A stretch of 64,000 nt of DNA, taken from assembly GCF_001423745.1 (NCBI RefSeq), contig NZ_LMPC01000023.1:186295-250294 (forward strand), in the 5' to 3' direction. Positions 27,049 through 37,100 of this stretch are shown one piece after another. A program made the translations under genes and the position numbers. Below the pieces are notes generated by a model that was given only the letters and a program-made list of their open reading frames with translations, was not told the origin of the DNA and did no database searches. This DNA comes from Arthrobacter sp. Leaf337. GTDB lineage: Bacteria; Actinomycetota; Actinomycetes; Actinomycetales; Micrococcaceae. The stretch's first letter is position 1. Each line of letters begins with the position of its first letter.

Positions 27049-27128
27049 CCCTTCGCCGGTGCTAACCGGACAGGTTCAACGGGTCTGGATCTCAGCCGGC
27101 CCTGTGCGCGGCACCCCGTGTCAGTCCC
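27046..27128 (-). promoter_or_regulatory. TPP (thi-box) riboswitch
   Basis: The minus strand shows the conserved blocks in order: ACACGGGGTGCC, GGCTGAGA, ACCCGTTGAACCTG, CCGGTTAGCACCGG and CGAAGGGA. The last block runs into the thiD start codon. GACA before CGGGG can pair with TGTC after GGGA, so the closing helix would cover the ATG and mask the GAAGGG ribosome site when thiamine pyrophosphate is bound. This supports control of translation initiation. Confidence 0.95.
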
Positions 27129-27156
27129 CTAGCCTAGCTTTTCCCTGCAACGAACT

Positions 27157-27212
27157 CGCGGGTACGGCCCGAAACCGGCGTATTGCTACGCCTGTTCCGG
27201 GCCGCACCCGCG
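27157..27212 (-). terminator. Long hairpin downstream of rne
   Basis: Arms of 15 bases (CGCGGGTACGGCCCG and CGGGCCGCACCCGCG, one mismatch) enclose an inner hairpin GGCGTA-TTGC-TACGCC. It follows the rne stop by 33 bases on the minus strand. No U-run follows, so it may act as a weak terminator or as an RNA-stabilising 3' end. Confidence 0.5.
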
Positions 27213-27244
27213 GTGTCAGCCGGCCGGATCAGAGCCTGGCCGGA

Positions 27245-30200
27245 TCAGAGCTCCGAAGCCGGGACCCCCACGCCAAGGATGATCGGCTCGTTGGCCGGCG
27301 CTTTGGCGGGCGCGTCCTTCTTTGCCGGCTCAGGTGCCTTAGCTTCGTGGGTGTGCCCTGATGCGGCGACCGGGGCAGTCTCGTGGTGCTCCACGGACGT
27401 CTCGTTCGCTGCGCCCTGGGCACGGCTCGCGCTCCGGTTGCGGCGGGGACGGCGGGCCCGGCCCTGCACCGCAGTGTGGTCGGTGTAGTCGGCTTCAGGA
27501 GCCTGCGCCGCCTGTACCTGCGCTGCCGGCGTTTTGGCCGCCTGCACCTGGGCCGCCGGTGCCTGGGCCGCCGGTGCCTGCGGTTCAACCGGTGATGCCG
27601 GGGCCTCAGCCGCGGCAGGCTCGCCAAGGTGGGCGAATGCCTCGGCCAGGCGGTCAAGGGTCAGGGCCGCTCCGGAGGCAGGAGCTTCCCCGGCATGCTC
27701 AACGAACGGCAGAGCCACTTTTTCGCCGCCGAACGTCAGGACAGCCGCCGGCCGCCCTGCAGCAGCCACCTCGGCTTCCGACACCTTCGCGGGCCGGGCC
27801 GTTGCGGGTGCAGACGGGGTGGCCTGCGTCGGACCCGACTTGGCCGGCGTCACCGCTTGCCCGGAAAGTACCTGCCCGGCCGGGGCCTGGGCGCCCTGTG
27901 CCTGGGCCGCCAGTGCCTGGCCCACTGCCTGTGCTGCCGCGGCCGCAGCCGCAGGTGCTGCATGGCCTGCCTCGGCATCGTGCAGGTGGGCAGCATGCGC
28001 TGCCGCTGCGATGTTGGCCAACGCCACGCGTGTCGCTTCAGCCTTGGCATGGCGCTCGGCGTCAGTGGGCTCGTGGTGCACCGGAGCCGGCGTCAGCGGA
28101 GCAGCCTCGGAAGACGGCTGGCCGCCCTTGCCGCGGCGGCGGCTCTTACGCTCCGTACGGGGAGGCTGCTGGGCTTCCGTCCGCGGCACCCGGTGCTCGG
28201 CGGCCACAACGTTGGCGCGGCGGTGTTCCACGGGCTCGTCGTGGGTGACAATGCCGCGGCCGGCGCAGGCCTCGCACTGCTCGCCGAAGACTTCCAGGAG
28301 CCCGGTACCCATGCGCTTGCGGGTCATCTGCACGAGGCCCAGCGAGGTCACTTCAGCAACCTGGTGCTTGGTCCGGTCGCGTCCGAGGCACTCCACCATG
28401 CGGCGAAGCACGAGGTCGCGGTTGGATTCGAGCACCATGTCGATGAAGTCAATGACGATGATGCCGCCGATGTCGCGGAGCCGCAGCTGGCGCACCACTT
28501 CCTCGGCCGCTTCCAGGTTGTTCTTGGTAACGGTTTCCTCAAGGTTGCCGCCGCTGCCGGTGAACTTGCCGGTGTTGACGTCCACCACGGTCATGGCTTC
28601 GGTCCGGTCGATCACCAGGGAGCCGCCGGAAGGCAGGAACACCTTGCGGTCCAGGGCTTTGTGTATCTGCTCGTCGATCCGCCAGGCCGCGAAGATGTCC
28701 GTGTCCTTGGTCCACTTTTCGAGCCGGCCCACCAGGTCCGGGGCCACATAGGTGACGTACGCCTCGATGGTGTCCCAGGCTTCCTCGCCGGAAACGATCA
28801 GCTTGGAGAAGTCCTCGTTGAAGACGTCGCGGACTACCTTGATGGTGAGGTCCGGTTCGCCGTAGAGAAGCTCCGGCGCAAGGATCTTGGTGGACGTGGC
28901 CTGGCCCTCGATGCCTTCCCACTGGGCGCGCAGGCGGTTGATGTCGTGCGTCAGCTCTTCCTCGGACGCGCCCTCGGCGGCCGTGCGGACAATCACGCCG
29001 GCATCTTCCGGAAGGCGGTCCTTGAGGATCCGCTTGAGGCGGTTGCGCTCGACGTCGGGCAGCTTGCGGGAGATCCCGGTCATGGAACCGCCGGGCACGT
29101 ACACGAGGTAGCGGCCGGGCAGGGAGATCTGGCTCGTGAGGCGGGCGCCCTTGTGGCCGACCGGGTCCTTGGTGACCTGGACCAGTACGGAGTCGCCGGA
29201 CTTCAGCGCGTTCTCGATCCGGCGCTGCTTGCCTTCGAGGTTGACGGCGTCCCAGTTGACCTCGCCAGCGTACAGTACGGCGTTGCGGCCGCGTCCGATA
29301 TCCACGAAAGCGGCTTCCATGGAGGGCAGGACGTTCTGGACCTTGCCCAGGTACACGTTGCCGATCAGGGAGTCCTGCTGGGTCTTCGAAACGAAGTGCT
29401 CGGCCAGGACGCCGTCTTCCAGGACGCCGATCTGGATTCTGTCATCGCGCTGGCGGACGATCATCTGGCGGTCCACGGATTCACGGCGGGCCAGGAACTC
29501 CGCCTCAGTGATCACGGTACGGCGGCGGCCGGTGTCGCGTGATTCGCGGCGGCGCTGCTTCTTGGCCTCAAGCCGGGTGGAGCCCTTGACGGACGTGACG
29601 CGGTTGTTGACCGGCGCCTCGCTGATGGCCCGGGGCGCACGGACGCGGGTCACGGTGTTGGGCGGGTCGTCGTCTCCCCCGCCCGTGAGCTCGAGGTCCT
29701 GGTCGCCGCGGCGGCGGCGGCGGCGACGGCGGGAGGTGACGCCGTCGTCCGCGGTAACGGTGGACTCCTCATCGGCGTCCTCGTCCCCGGCGGCGCCTTC
29801 GCCAGCCTCGGTCTCGCTGGCAGCTTCCCGGTCAGTCACGCGGCTGCGGCCACGGCGTCCGCGGCTGCGACGGCGGCGCGAGCCGCCGGCGTCGACGTCC
29901 TCGCCTTCGTCCTCCGTGTCTTCTTCTTCGCTTTCCTTGGCCACGGCAGGCGCAGCTGCCGGGCGGACCACGGCGCTCAGGTCCGGTGCCTGGAAGATCA
30001 TGGAGGTGACGGCGCCGGGTTCGAGGAAGAGTGCACCGACGGGGCTGGCGGCTTCAGCCGCTGCAGGCTGCTCCGGCTCGGCAGCTACGGAAGCGGCGGA
30101 TTCCTGGCCTGCGGCGGCCGCCTCCTCTTCTGTTGCTATCGGTTCTTTTGTTGCTACGGGTTCGGCAGCAGGCGCGGCTTCTTGGGCGGCAGCAGGCGCG

Positions 30201-30634
30201 GCTTCTTGGGCGGCGGCAGCTTTGACGGGGGCTTTGGCACGTGGGGCCCGGCGGCGGACGGGCTTTTCGACGACGGCGGCTTCTGCCGGCGCGTCTGCCT
30301 GCCCGGTTTCAACCTGCTCTGCTTCAACTTGATCCGCAGCAACCGTCGCCGACGCTTCATCGGCGAAAACCGGAAGCGGCTCGGCAGGCTCCACCTTCTT
30401 GCGTGAACGGCTGCGGCGCGCCGGCGGCTTTTCCTCTGCAGCGGCTTCGGCAGCCGGGGCTTCTGCTGCCGGGGCCTCTGCCTGGGCCGGCTCCGATTCG
30501 ACGGCTTCGACTGCCTCAGCCTTGGGGGCGGCCTTGCGCCGTGTCCGGACGGCCCTCTTGGGCGCTGGGGGCGCTACTGCCTCTTCGCTAGCAGCGGTTT
30601 CTTCGTTAACGGCTAGAACCTGGTCATTATCCAT
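27245..30634 (-). CDS. rne: Ribonuclease E/G with very long low-complexity extensions
   Basis: This 1129-residue endoribonuclease processes rRNA and tRNA and turns over mRNA. An Ala/Glu/Pro-rich N-terminal region of about 260 residues with Arg-rich tracts comes first, then an S1 domain (GNVYLGKVQNVLPSMEAAF). The RNase E catalytic core follows, with VVDVNTGKFTG and GGIIVIDFIDM carrying the metal-binding aspartates. The zinc link CEACAGRG and a C-terminal Ala/Gln/Pro-rich tail of about 300 residues complete it. ATG at 30634 is preferred, with GGCAGGAG upstream. The long flanks are typical of actinobacterial RNase E. Confidence 0.95.
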   Translation of the reverse strand: MDNDQVLAVNEETAASEEAVAPPAPKRAVRTRRKAAPKAEAVEAVESEPAQAEAPAAEAPAAEAAAEEKPPARRSRSRKKVEPAEPLPVFADEASATVAADQVEAEQVETGQADAPAEAAVVEKPVRRRAPRAKAPVKAAAAQEAAPAAAQEAAPAAEPVATKEPIATEEEAAAAGQESAASVAAEPEQPAAAEAASPVGALFLEPGAVTSMIFQAPDLSAVVRPAAAPAVAKESEEEDTEDEGEDVDAGGSRRRRSRGRRGRSRVTDREAASETEAGEGAAGDEDADEESTVTADDGVTSRRRRRRRRGDQDLELTGGGDDDPPNTVTRVRAPRAISEAPVNNRVTSVKGSTRLEAKKQRRRESRDTGRRRTVITEAEFLARRESVDRQMIVRQRDDRIQIGVLEDGVLAEHFVSKTQQDSLIGNVYLGKVQNVLPSMEAAFVDIGRGRNAVLYAGEVNWDAVNLEGKQRRIENALKSGDSVLVQVTKDPVGHKGARLTSQISLPGRYLVYVPGGSMTGISRKLPDVERNRLKRILKDRLPEDAGVIVRTAAEGASEEELTHDINRLRAQWEGIEGQATSTKILAPELLYGEPDLTIKVVRDVFNEDFSKLIVSGEEAWDTIEAYVTYVAPDLVGRLEKWTKDTDIFAAWRIDEQIHKALDRKVFLPSGGSLVIDRTEAMTVVDVNTGKFTGSGGNLEETVTKNNLEAAEEVVRQLRLRDIGGIIVIDFIDMVLESNRDLVLRRMVECLGRDRTKHQVAEVTSLGLVQMTRKRMGTGLLEVFGEQCEACAGRGIVTHDEPVEHRRANVVAAEHRVPRTEAQQPPRTERKSRRRGKGGQPSSEAAPLTPAPVHHEPTDAERHAKAEATRVALANIAAAAHAAHLHDAEAGHAAPAAAAAAAQAVGQALAAQAQGAQAPAGQVLSGQAVTPAKSGPTQATPSAPATARPAKVSEAEVAAAGRPAAVLTFGGEKVALPFVEHAGEAPASGAALTLDRLAEAFAHLGEPAAAEAPASPVEPQAPAAQAPAAQVQAAKTPAAQVQAAQAPEADYTDHTAVQGRARRPRRNRSASRAQGAANETSVEHHETAPVAASGHTHEAKAPEPAKKDAPAKAPANEPIILGVGVPASEL

Positions 30635-31104
30635 ATGTGGCGACACTCCTGCCCCTGACGCACCGCCACATCCGGCACCCATTGGGGCACATATTGTCAA
30701 AACCCGCAGGCGTTGACAGAAGTCAATTGGATACCCTCAGGTTCGCACCGGCAGTGGGGTGCGGCAGCCCTGGAGGGCCGGTGGCGTTGTTCTGAAACCC
30801 GTTGTTCCTGAAAGCCACAACCAGGTGCCGTCCAATGGCATTGCAGGTAGTCCGGGATCTATCGTGGATCCGGAGCGTGCCCTGCTCATCATTGGCGGTC
30901 TTACAAACAAGCCACCGGACTGAAATTCGAATGTGGATCGTATTCCAGCCAGCTTCATTCTCTCATACGCTCAGTCAATCGGGGCGGAAGCGGAGCGATC
31001 CGACTCACGGTCAGCGCGTGGCGGGAACAAGTCTGTGGGGCCAGTCCAGCCTCCGGCGTTACAATCAGGGCGAGGAGCCCTCTAGAAAAAGGACGCGACA
31101 TCCC
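30635..31104. other. Divergent intergenic region between rne and the VKOR gene
   Basis: The 470 bases contain a short inverted repeat TTGAC-AGAA-GTCAA at 30713-30726 and a -10-like TACAAT at 31060-31065 for the rightward gene. I found no supported small gene or RNA. The rne transcript may have a long 5' leader, but no clear promoter fixes it. Confidence 0.4.
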
Positions 31105-31776
31105 ATGCCCAGCATCTCCAATTCCATGCAGAACGATTTGGTGGACGGTGACCTCCGCGAGCGTGCAGCGGCCCGGGAAGGCTTGCCTCCCATGACCCGG
31201 GACAAACCGTTTGGCTGGCTGATGGTCATTACCGGCGTCATTGGCTGGCTGGCCTCCGGCGCCCTGGTCCTGGAGAAGCTCGCGGTCCTCAAGGATCCGA
31301 ACCACGTCACGGCCTGTGATATCAGTCCGTGGGTCTCCTGCGGAGCCGTCATGCAGACATGGCAGAGTTCCCTCTTCGGCTTTCCCAACATGTTTATCGG
31401 CATCGTGGCATTCGCCGTCGTGATCACCACGGGCATGGCAGTTCTCTCCGGCGCCAAGTTTGCCCGCTGGTACTGGCTTGGCCTGCAGGCCGGCGTGACG
31501 CTGGGCTTTGCCTTCGTGGTGTGGCTGTGGTCGCAGGCGCTGTACTCCATCCACATCCTGTGCCCGTTCTGCATGGTGGTCTGGGCCGCCATGATTCCGC
31601 TCTTTGTGTGGACAACGGTCCGGAACATCGCACACGGCGTGATCAAGCTTCCGGCAGGCCCCGCGAAAATCGCTGGCGACTCAGGCTGGATCGTCACCGC
31701 CCTGCTGTACGTGGCCGTCATCGCCACGATCTTCTTCGCCTTCATCCAGGTCTTCGTCGGGACGTCCGGCTACTAA
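31105..31776 (+). CDS. Vitamin K epoxide reductase (VKOR) family membrane protein
   Basis: The 223-residue protein has five predicted membrane helices. The VKOR signatures are present: CDISPWVSCGAV with the loop cysteine pair and HILCPFCMVV with the active CXXC. In actinobacteria VKOR reoxidises a DsbA-like partner during disulphide formation outside the membrane. ATG at 31105 gives a normal cytoplasmic N-terminus; the upstream extension of the frame looks non-coding. No thioredoxin-fold partner is directly adjacent. Confidence 0.92.
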   Translation: MPSISNSMQNDLVDGDLRERAAAREGLPPMTRDKPFGWLMVITGVIGWLASGALVLEKLAVLKDPNHVTACDISPWVSCGAVMQTWQSSLFGFPNMFIGIVAFAVVITTGMAVLSGAKFARWYWLGLQAGVTLGFAFVVWLWSQALYSIHILCPFCMVVWAAMIPLFVWTTVRNIAHGVIKLPAGPAKIAGDSGWIVTALLYVAVIATIFFAFIQVFVGTSGY

Positions 31777-31789
31777 CCCGGCTACTAAC

Positions 31790-31857
31790 AAGCGCGAGCG
31801 TACAGTTGAGGCCCCCGTTTCTTCGGAAACGGGGGCCTCAACTGTACGCTCGCGCTT
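31790..31857. terminator. Perfect 32-bp inverted repeat, probable bidirectional terminator
   Basis: Two perfectly complementary 32-base arms (31790-31821 and 31826-31857) flank a TTCG loop between convergent VKOR and ndk genes. The arms begin AAGCGCGAGCGTACAG and end with CCCCCGTTTC next to the loop. It is far longer than a usual terminator and has no T-run, so it could also be a dispersed palindromic element used as a terminator. Confidence 0.75.
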
Positions 31858-31870
31858 AGGCGGAGGGCTG

Positions 31871-32290
31871 TTAGTCCTGGAACCAGATCTTGATCTCGCG
31901 TTCGGCGGACTCCGCCGAATCGGAACCGTGCACCAGGTTCTGCTGGACCTTCAGGCCCCAGTCCCGGCCGAAGTCGCCGCGGATGGTGCCGGGTGCCGCC
32001 GTCGTCGGGTCGGTGGTGCCGGCGAGGGAACGGAAGCCCTCGATCACTCGGTGGCCTTCGAAGATGGCGGCGACAACTGGCCCGCTGAGCATGAACTCAA
32101 CGAGTGGCTCGTAGAACGGCTTGCCCACGTGCTCCTCGTAGTGCTGCTCCAGCAGTTCGCGGTTGGCGTCGACCTTCTTGAGCTCGGTCAGGGTGTAGCC
32201 CTTGGCTTCAATCCGGCCAAGGATGGCGCCGGTCAGGTTGCGGGTCACGCCGTCGGGCTTGATCAGGACGAGGGTGCGCTCAATGCTCAC
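31871..32290 (-). CDS. ndk: Nucleoside diphosphate kinase
   Basis: The 139-residue enzyme balances nucleoside triphosphates through a phosphohistidine. RTLVLIKPDGV near the N-terminus and NLVHGSDSAESA with the catalytic His are present, and length is typical. The start is GTG at 32290 with GGAGCA upstream. It is the last gene of the ileS-folC-DUF4233-ndk series, which ends at the long inverted repeat. Confidence 0.97.
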   Translation of the reverse strand: MSIERTLVLIKPDGVTRNLTGAILGRIEAKGYTLTELKKVDANRELLEQHYEEHVGKPFYEPLVEFMLSGPVVAAIFEGHRVIEGFRSLAGTTDPTTAAPGTIRGDFGRDWGLKVQQNLVHGSDSAESAEREIKIWFQD

Positions 32291-32329
32291 AACTGCTCCA
32301 ATGTGGTTGGGTGGGGGTTCGAGATTAGT

Positions 32330-32773
32330 TTAGTTGGTTTCGCCGTCAGGGTGGGCGGCTTCCCATTCGGCCTGTTCACGTTCGCGCTGGGCGGCCTCGC
32401 GGTCGATCCGGATGCCGGTCCTGATCCCGTACCACCACGCTATGGCGAACAGGATCCCCACCACGAACATCATGGGTTCGATGAATCCGGTGGAAATCAG
32501 GACAAGCTGGAGGATCCAGCCGAGGGCAACACCCCACGGTTTGGACAGCACGGCGCAGGTGAACACCAGCACCAGGCTCAGGCCGATCCCCACGGAGAGG
32601 ATTACAGCCGGCGGGAACTCGTCGCGGCGGAGGCCGAAGACCGCCAGCGTGGCGAAGAACGCAACGAACCCTTCGAGAACCAGGACCGTGGAGGCGAACA
32701 TGACCTTGGTGGAGCGCCGCTTTTTGGGCATCCCCGGACGCCACTCCCGCTGCGCTTTTGTAAGTCGGGCCAT
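32330..32773 (-). CDS. DUF4233 membrane protein
   Basis: The 147-residue protein has four predicted membrane helices, from VMFASTVLVLEGFVAFFATL to MMFVVGILFAIAWWYG, and a charged C-terminus. DUF4233 proteins sit between folC and ndk across actinobacteria, as here; their role is unknown. Its ATG is two bases after the folC stop, so the two are surely co-translated. Confidence 0.88.
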   Translation of the reverse strand: MARLTKAQREWRPGMPKKRRSTKVMFASTVLVLEGFVAFFATLAVFGLRRDEFPPAVILSVGIGLSLVLVFTCAVLSKPWGVALGWILQLVLISTGFIEPMMFVVGILFAIAWWYGIRTGIRIDREAAQREREQAEWEAAHPDGETN

Positions 32774-32775
32774 GG

Positions 32776-34134
32776 TCAGGCATCCGCCTTTCCGAGCAAG
32801 ATCCGGGCTTCGGCCACGAGCGTGATGGAGCCGGTCACCAGGACGCCGCCGGCCAGGTCCTCATTGGCTTCAGCGTGCTCAACGGCCCATTCCAGGGCGT
32901 CGTCGAGCTTCTCGGCAACGTGGATGTTGTCCTCGCCGAAGCCCAGGTCCAGGGCGATTTCTCCGAGGTCCTCGGCCGGTACGGCGCGGGGCGAGTTGGA
33001 CTGCGTGAAGCAGTATTCGGCCGCGAGGTCGCCCAGGGACTCCTTGAGCTGGCGGAGGATTTCCTCGGCGTCCTTCTCCTTCAGGACGCCCACCACAACT
33101 ACGAGCTTGGTGAAGCTGAAGGCCTCGTGGATCGCCTCGGCCGAAACGCGGATGCCCTCGGGGTTGTGGGCGGCGTCGACGATGATGGTCGGGGCAGTCC
33201 GAAGCACCTCCAGGCGGCCCGGGGAGGTAACCGAAGCAAACGCTTCCTGGAGGATTTCGGCGTCGAGCGCCTTTTCCCCGCCGAAGAAGGCCTCTAGCGT
33301 GGCAATGGCGACGGCGGCATTCTCCGCCTGGTGCGCTCCGTGCAGCGGCACCAGCAGTTCCTCATACCGTCCGGCCAGGCCCTGGATGGTCACCATCTGG
33401 CCGCCGACGGCGACGGTCCGGGACTCGACGCCGAACTCCACCCCTTCGAAGCGGTACGGGGCCCCCGCTTCCCGGGCCTTCTCAAGCAGCACCTGCGCGG
33501 CACCGACAGGCTGCGCGGCGCTGACCAGGAAGCCTCCCGGCTTGATGATGCCCGCCTTTTCGTAGGCAATCTCTTCAGTGGTCTCGCCGAGGAGTTCGGT
33601 GTGGTCCAACGAAATGGGAGTCACCACCGCCACCTGGCCGTCGCCGACATTGGTGGCGTCCGTGATGCCGCCGAGGCCAACCTCCATGACGGCCACGTTG
33701 ACCGGCTGGTCGGCAAAAACGGCGAAGGCCAGGATGGTGAGGCACTCGAAGTACGTCAGCCGGGGCTGGCCCTCGGCCTCGAGTTCGCCGTCCACGATCT
33801 GCAGGTAGGGCCTGATCTCGTCCCAGATCCGGACGAAGGTCTCATCCGACACAGGTGCGCCGTCGACGCTGATCCGCTCGGTGACCTTGGACAGGTGCGG
33901 GCTGGTGTAGCGCCCGGTGCTCAGCCCGTGGGCCCGCAGCCCGGCTTCGATCATCCGGGCCGTGGACGTCTTGCCGTTGGTGCCGGTGACATGGATGATC
34001 GGGAACGCCTTGTTGGGCTCCCCCAGCACATCCATGGCCCGGAACAGCGGCGCGAGGCGCGGCTCCATTTTGTTTTCCGGCGCCCGGCCCAGCAGCTCGG
34101 CGTAGACGCTTTCCACGGAAAATTCATCGGTCAT
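32776..34134 (-). CDS. folC: Bifunctional dihydrofolate/folylpolyglutamate synthase
   Basis: The 452-residue cytoplasmic enzyme adds glutamate to dihydropteroate and folates. It shows the Mur-ligase type P-loop HVTGTNGKTSTARMI near residue 49, LTYFECLTILAFAVF, VGLGGITDATNV and the C-terminal domain start DAAHNPEGI. It lies three bases after ileS and two before DUF4233. Polyglutamylated folate is what metE and metF use, although those genes are separate here. Confidence 0.95.
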   Translation of the reverse strand: MTDEFSVESVYAELLGRAPENKMEPRLAPLFRAMDVLGEPNKAFPIIHVTGTNGKTSTARMIEAGLRAHGLSTGRYTSPHLSKVTERISVDGAPVSDETFVRIWDEIRPYLQIVDGELEAEGQPRLTYFECLTILAFAVFADQPVNVAVMEVGLGGITDATNVGDGQVAVVTPISLDHTELLGETTEEIAYEKAGIIKPGGFLVSAAQPVGAAQVLLEKAREAGAPYRFEGVEFGVESRTVAVGGQMVTIQGLAGRYEELLVPLHGAHQAENAAVAIATLEAFFGGEKALDAEILQEAFASVTSPGRLEVLRTAPTIIVDAAHNPEGIRVSAEAIHEAFSFTKLVVVVGVLKEKDAEEILRQLKESLGDLAAEYCFTQSNSPRAVPAEDLGEIALDLGFGEDNIHVAEKLDDALEWAVEHAEANEDLAGGVLVTGSITLVAEARILLGKADA

Positions 34135-34137
34135 TGT

Positions 34138-37100
34138 TTAGGCCTCTACTTTTTCTGCCGCGGTCTTGGCAACGGTGACCTGCGGTTCGTTGACGTCGGC
34201 CGCGACGGTGTCCAGCCGGACTGTCAGCGTCTCGGTCTTGACGAGCTCAGCGTTTGCCAGCAGGGCATCAACGACGTCCTGCTTCGCGGTGACGGTGGTG
34301 TGGATCCGGTCGCTGACGTTGAGTCCGGCGTCCTTGCGGGCCTGCTGGATGGCGCGGACCATGTCACGGGCGGCACCTTCGGCTTCCAGTTCCGGCGTGA
34401 CCTCGGTGTTGAGCACCACGAACCCGCCGCCGGGCAGGACGGCGGCAGCCCGCGATCCTTCGCCTTCCGCGGCTTCCGCAACGACGGTTTCCAGGGTGTA
34501 TTCCTGCGGCTCGAGGGCCAGTCCACCGGCGGTGACCACGCCTTCTTCGCTAACGGACCAGTCACCGGACTTGGAGCCCTTGATGGCCTGCTGGACGTTC
34601 TTCCCCAGGCGGGGGCCCGCGGCCCGGGCGTTCACCACGAGCTTCTGCTCGATGCCGAACTCCTCCGGGGAGGCGCTCTCGGCGTCCAACAGGCGGACGG
34701 AACGCAGGTTCAGTTCATCCGCGACGACGGCGGCGAAGCCTTCCAGCGCGTCCGCGCCGGGTGCCACCACAGTGAGTTCCTGCAGTGGCAGGCGGACACG
34801 GAGGTTCGCGGCCTTGCGCAGTGAGGATCCGGTGGAACAGATCTGCTGCACGCGGTCCATTGCTTCCACCAGCGACGGGTTGGCCGGGAAGAGTTCCGCG
34901 TCCGGCCAGTCGGCCAGGTGCACGGAGCGTCCGCCGGTGAGGCCCCGCCAGATCTCCTCGGAGACCAGCGGCAGCAGGGACGCGGCCACGCGGGAGACGG
35001 TTTCCAGCGCAGTGTAGAGCGCGTCGAAGGCATCGACGCTCTCGTCGAAGAAGCGCTGGCGGCTGCGGCGCACGTACCAGTTGGTGAGCATGTCCAGGTA
35101 GCTGCGCAGTTCGTCGCAGGCACCGGAGATGTCATAGCTGTCCAGCTGGGCGGTCACATTGCGGACCAGGTCACCGGTGTTGGCCATCAGGTACTGGTCA
35201 AGGGTGTCCGCGTAGCCGTCGTAGCGCAGCTTCGCGTCATAGCCGCGCCCGCCGTCGGCGGCGTTGGTGTACAGCGTGAAGAAGCTGTAGACGTTCCACA
35301 GCGGCAGGATGACCTGGCGGACGCCGTCGCGGATTCCCTGTTCGGTGACCACGAGGTTGCCGCCGCGCAGGATGGGGCTGGACATCAGGAACCAGCGCAT
35401 GGCGTCGGAGCCGTCGCGGTCCAGGACCTCGGAGACGTCCGGGTAGTTGCGCAGGCTCTTGGACATCTTCTGCCCGTCCGAGCCCAGGACGATGCCGTGG
35501 CTGATGACATTGCGGAAGGCCGGCCGGTCGAACAGCGCGGTGGACAGAATATGCAGCATGTAGAACCAGCCGCGGGTCTGGCCGATGTACTCGACGATGA
35601 AGTCCGCCGGGTTGTGGGTGTCGAACCATTCCTCGTTCTGGAACGGGTAGTGCACCTGGCCGTAGGGCATGGAGCCGGAGTCGAACCAGACGTCCAGGAC
35701 GTCCTCGACGCGGCGCATCACGGACTGGCCCTCTTCGGGGGTCCGCGGGTCGTCCGGGTTCGGGCGCGTCAGTTCGTCGATGAACGGCCGGTGCAGGTCC
35801 ACCTGGCCGGCCTTGTTCAGCGGAAGCCGGCCGAAGTCGGCTTCGATCTCGGCCAGGGAGCCGTAGACGTCGGTGCGCGGGTACTCAGGGTCGCTGGACT
35901 GCCACACCGGGATGGGGCTGCCCCAGTAGCGGTTCCGGCTGATGGACCAGTCGCGGGCGTTGGCGAGCCACTTGCCGAACTGGCCGTCCTTGACGTTCCC
36001 AGGGATCCAGTTGATGTCCTGGTTCAGCTCGGACATGCGGTCCTTGAACTTGGTGACCTCCACGTACCAGGAGGACACCGCGCGGTAGATCAGCGGGTTG
36101 CGGCAGCGCCAGCAGTGCGGGTAGCTGTGCTCGTAGCTGGCCTGGCGCACCAGGCGGCCCTGGGCGCGGAGCACCTGGGTGATGGGCTTGTTGGCATCGA
36201 ACACCTGCAGGCCCACGATGTCGTGCAGGTCGCCGTGCGAGAAGAGCGGCAGGAACTTGGCGCCCTCGTCCACCGACAGCACCACGGGGATGCCGGCCTC
36301 TTCACAGACCTTCTGGTCGTCCTCGCCGTAGGCGGGCGCCTGGTGGACGATGCCCGTGCCGTCGGTGGTGGTGACGTAGTCGGCCACCAGGAAGCGCCAG
36401 GCGTTCGCGGTGCAGTACTTTTCGGCGTCGCTAAAGTCCTTCCACAGCGGCTGGTACTGCAGGCCGGCCAGCTCGGCGCCTGTGTAGGTGGCCGTGACCG
36501 CGGACTCGGCCGCCTCAACGCCGGCGGTGCCGTCGCCGTAGCCAAGGTCCTTGGCGTAAGCGCCCAGCAGGTCCGCCGCGAGCAGGAAGCTGCCCTCGAC
36601 GGGGGCTTCGGCCGACGCCGCCTTGATGCCGTTGGGTCCGGCAGGCAGCACGGCGTACGTGATGGCCGGCCCGACGGCGAGCGCCAGGTTGGTGGGCAGC
36701 GTCCAGGGCGTGGTGGTCCAGGCGAGGGCCTGCACACCGGCGAGCTGCTGTGACAGTCCGGACTCCCCCGCGGTGATGGGGAACGTGACCGTGACGGTCT
36801 GGTCCTGGCGGTTCTTGTAGACGTCGTCATCCATGCGCAGTTCATGGTTGGACAGCGGTGTCTCGTCCTTCCAGCAGTACGGCAGGACGCGGTAGCCGTT
36901 GTAGGTCAGGCCTTTTTCGTGCAGCTGCTTGAAAGCCCACAGCACCGACTCCATGTATTCGACGTTGAGCGTCTTGTAGTCGTTGTCGAAGTCCACCCAA
37001 CGGGCCTGGCGGGTGACGTAGCTCTTCCACTCGTCGGCGTACTTCATGACGGAGGCGCGGCAGGCGTCGTTGAACTTGTCGATGCCCATGGCCTCGATCT

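Noticed and set aside
27629..29542. A 637-codon frame opposite RNase E
   Set aside because: It mirrors the low-complexity and catalytic parts of rne and shows no protein-like features of its own.
34918..36753. A 611-codon frame opposite ileS
   Set aside because: Antisense to a secure synthetase gene with no independent start or motif.
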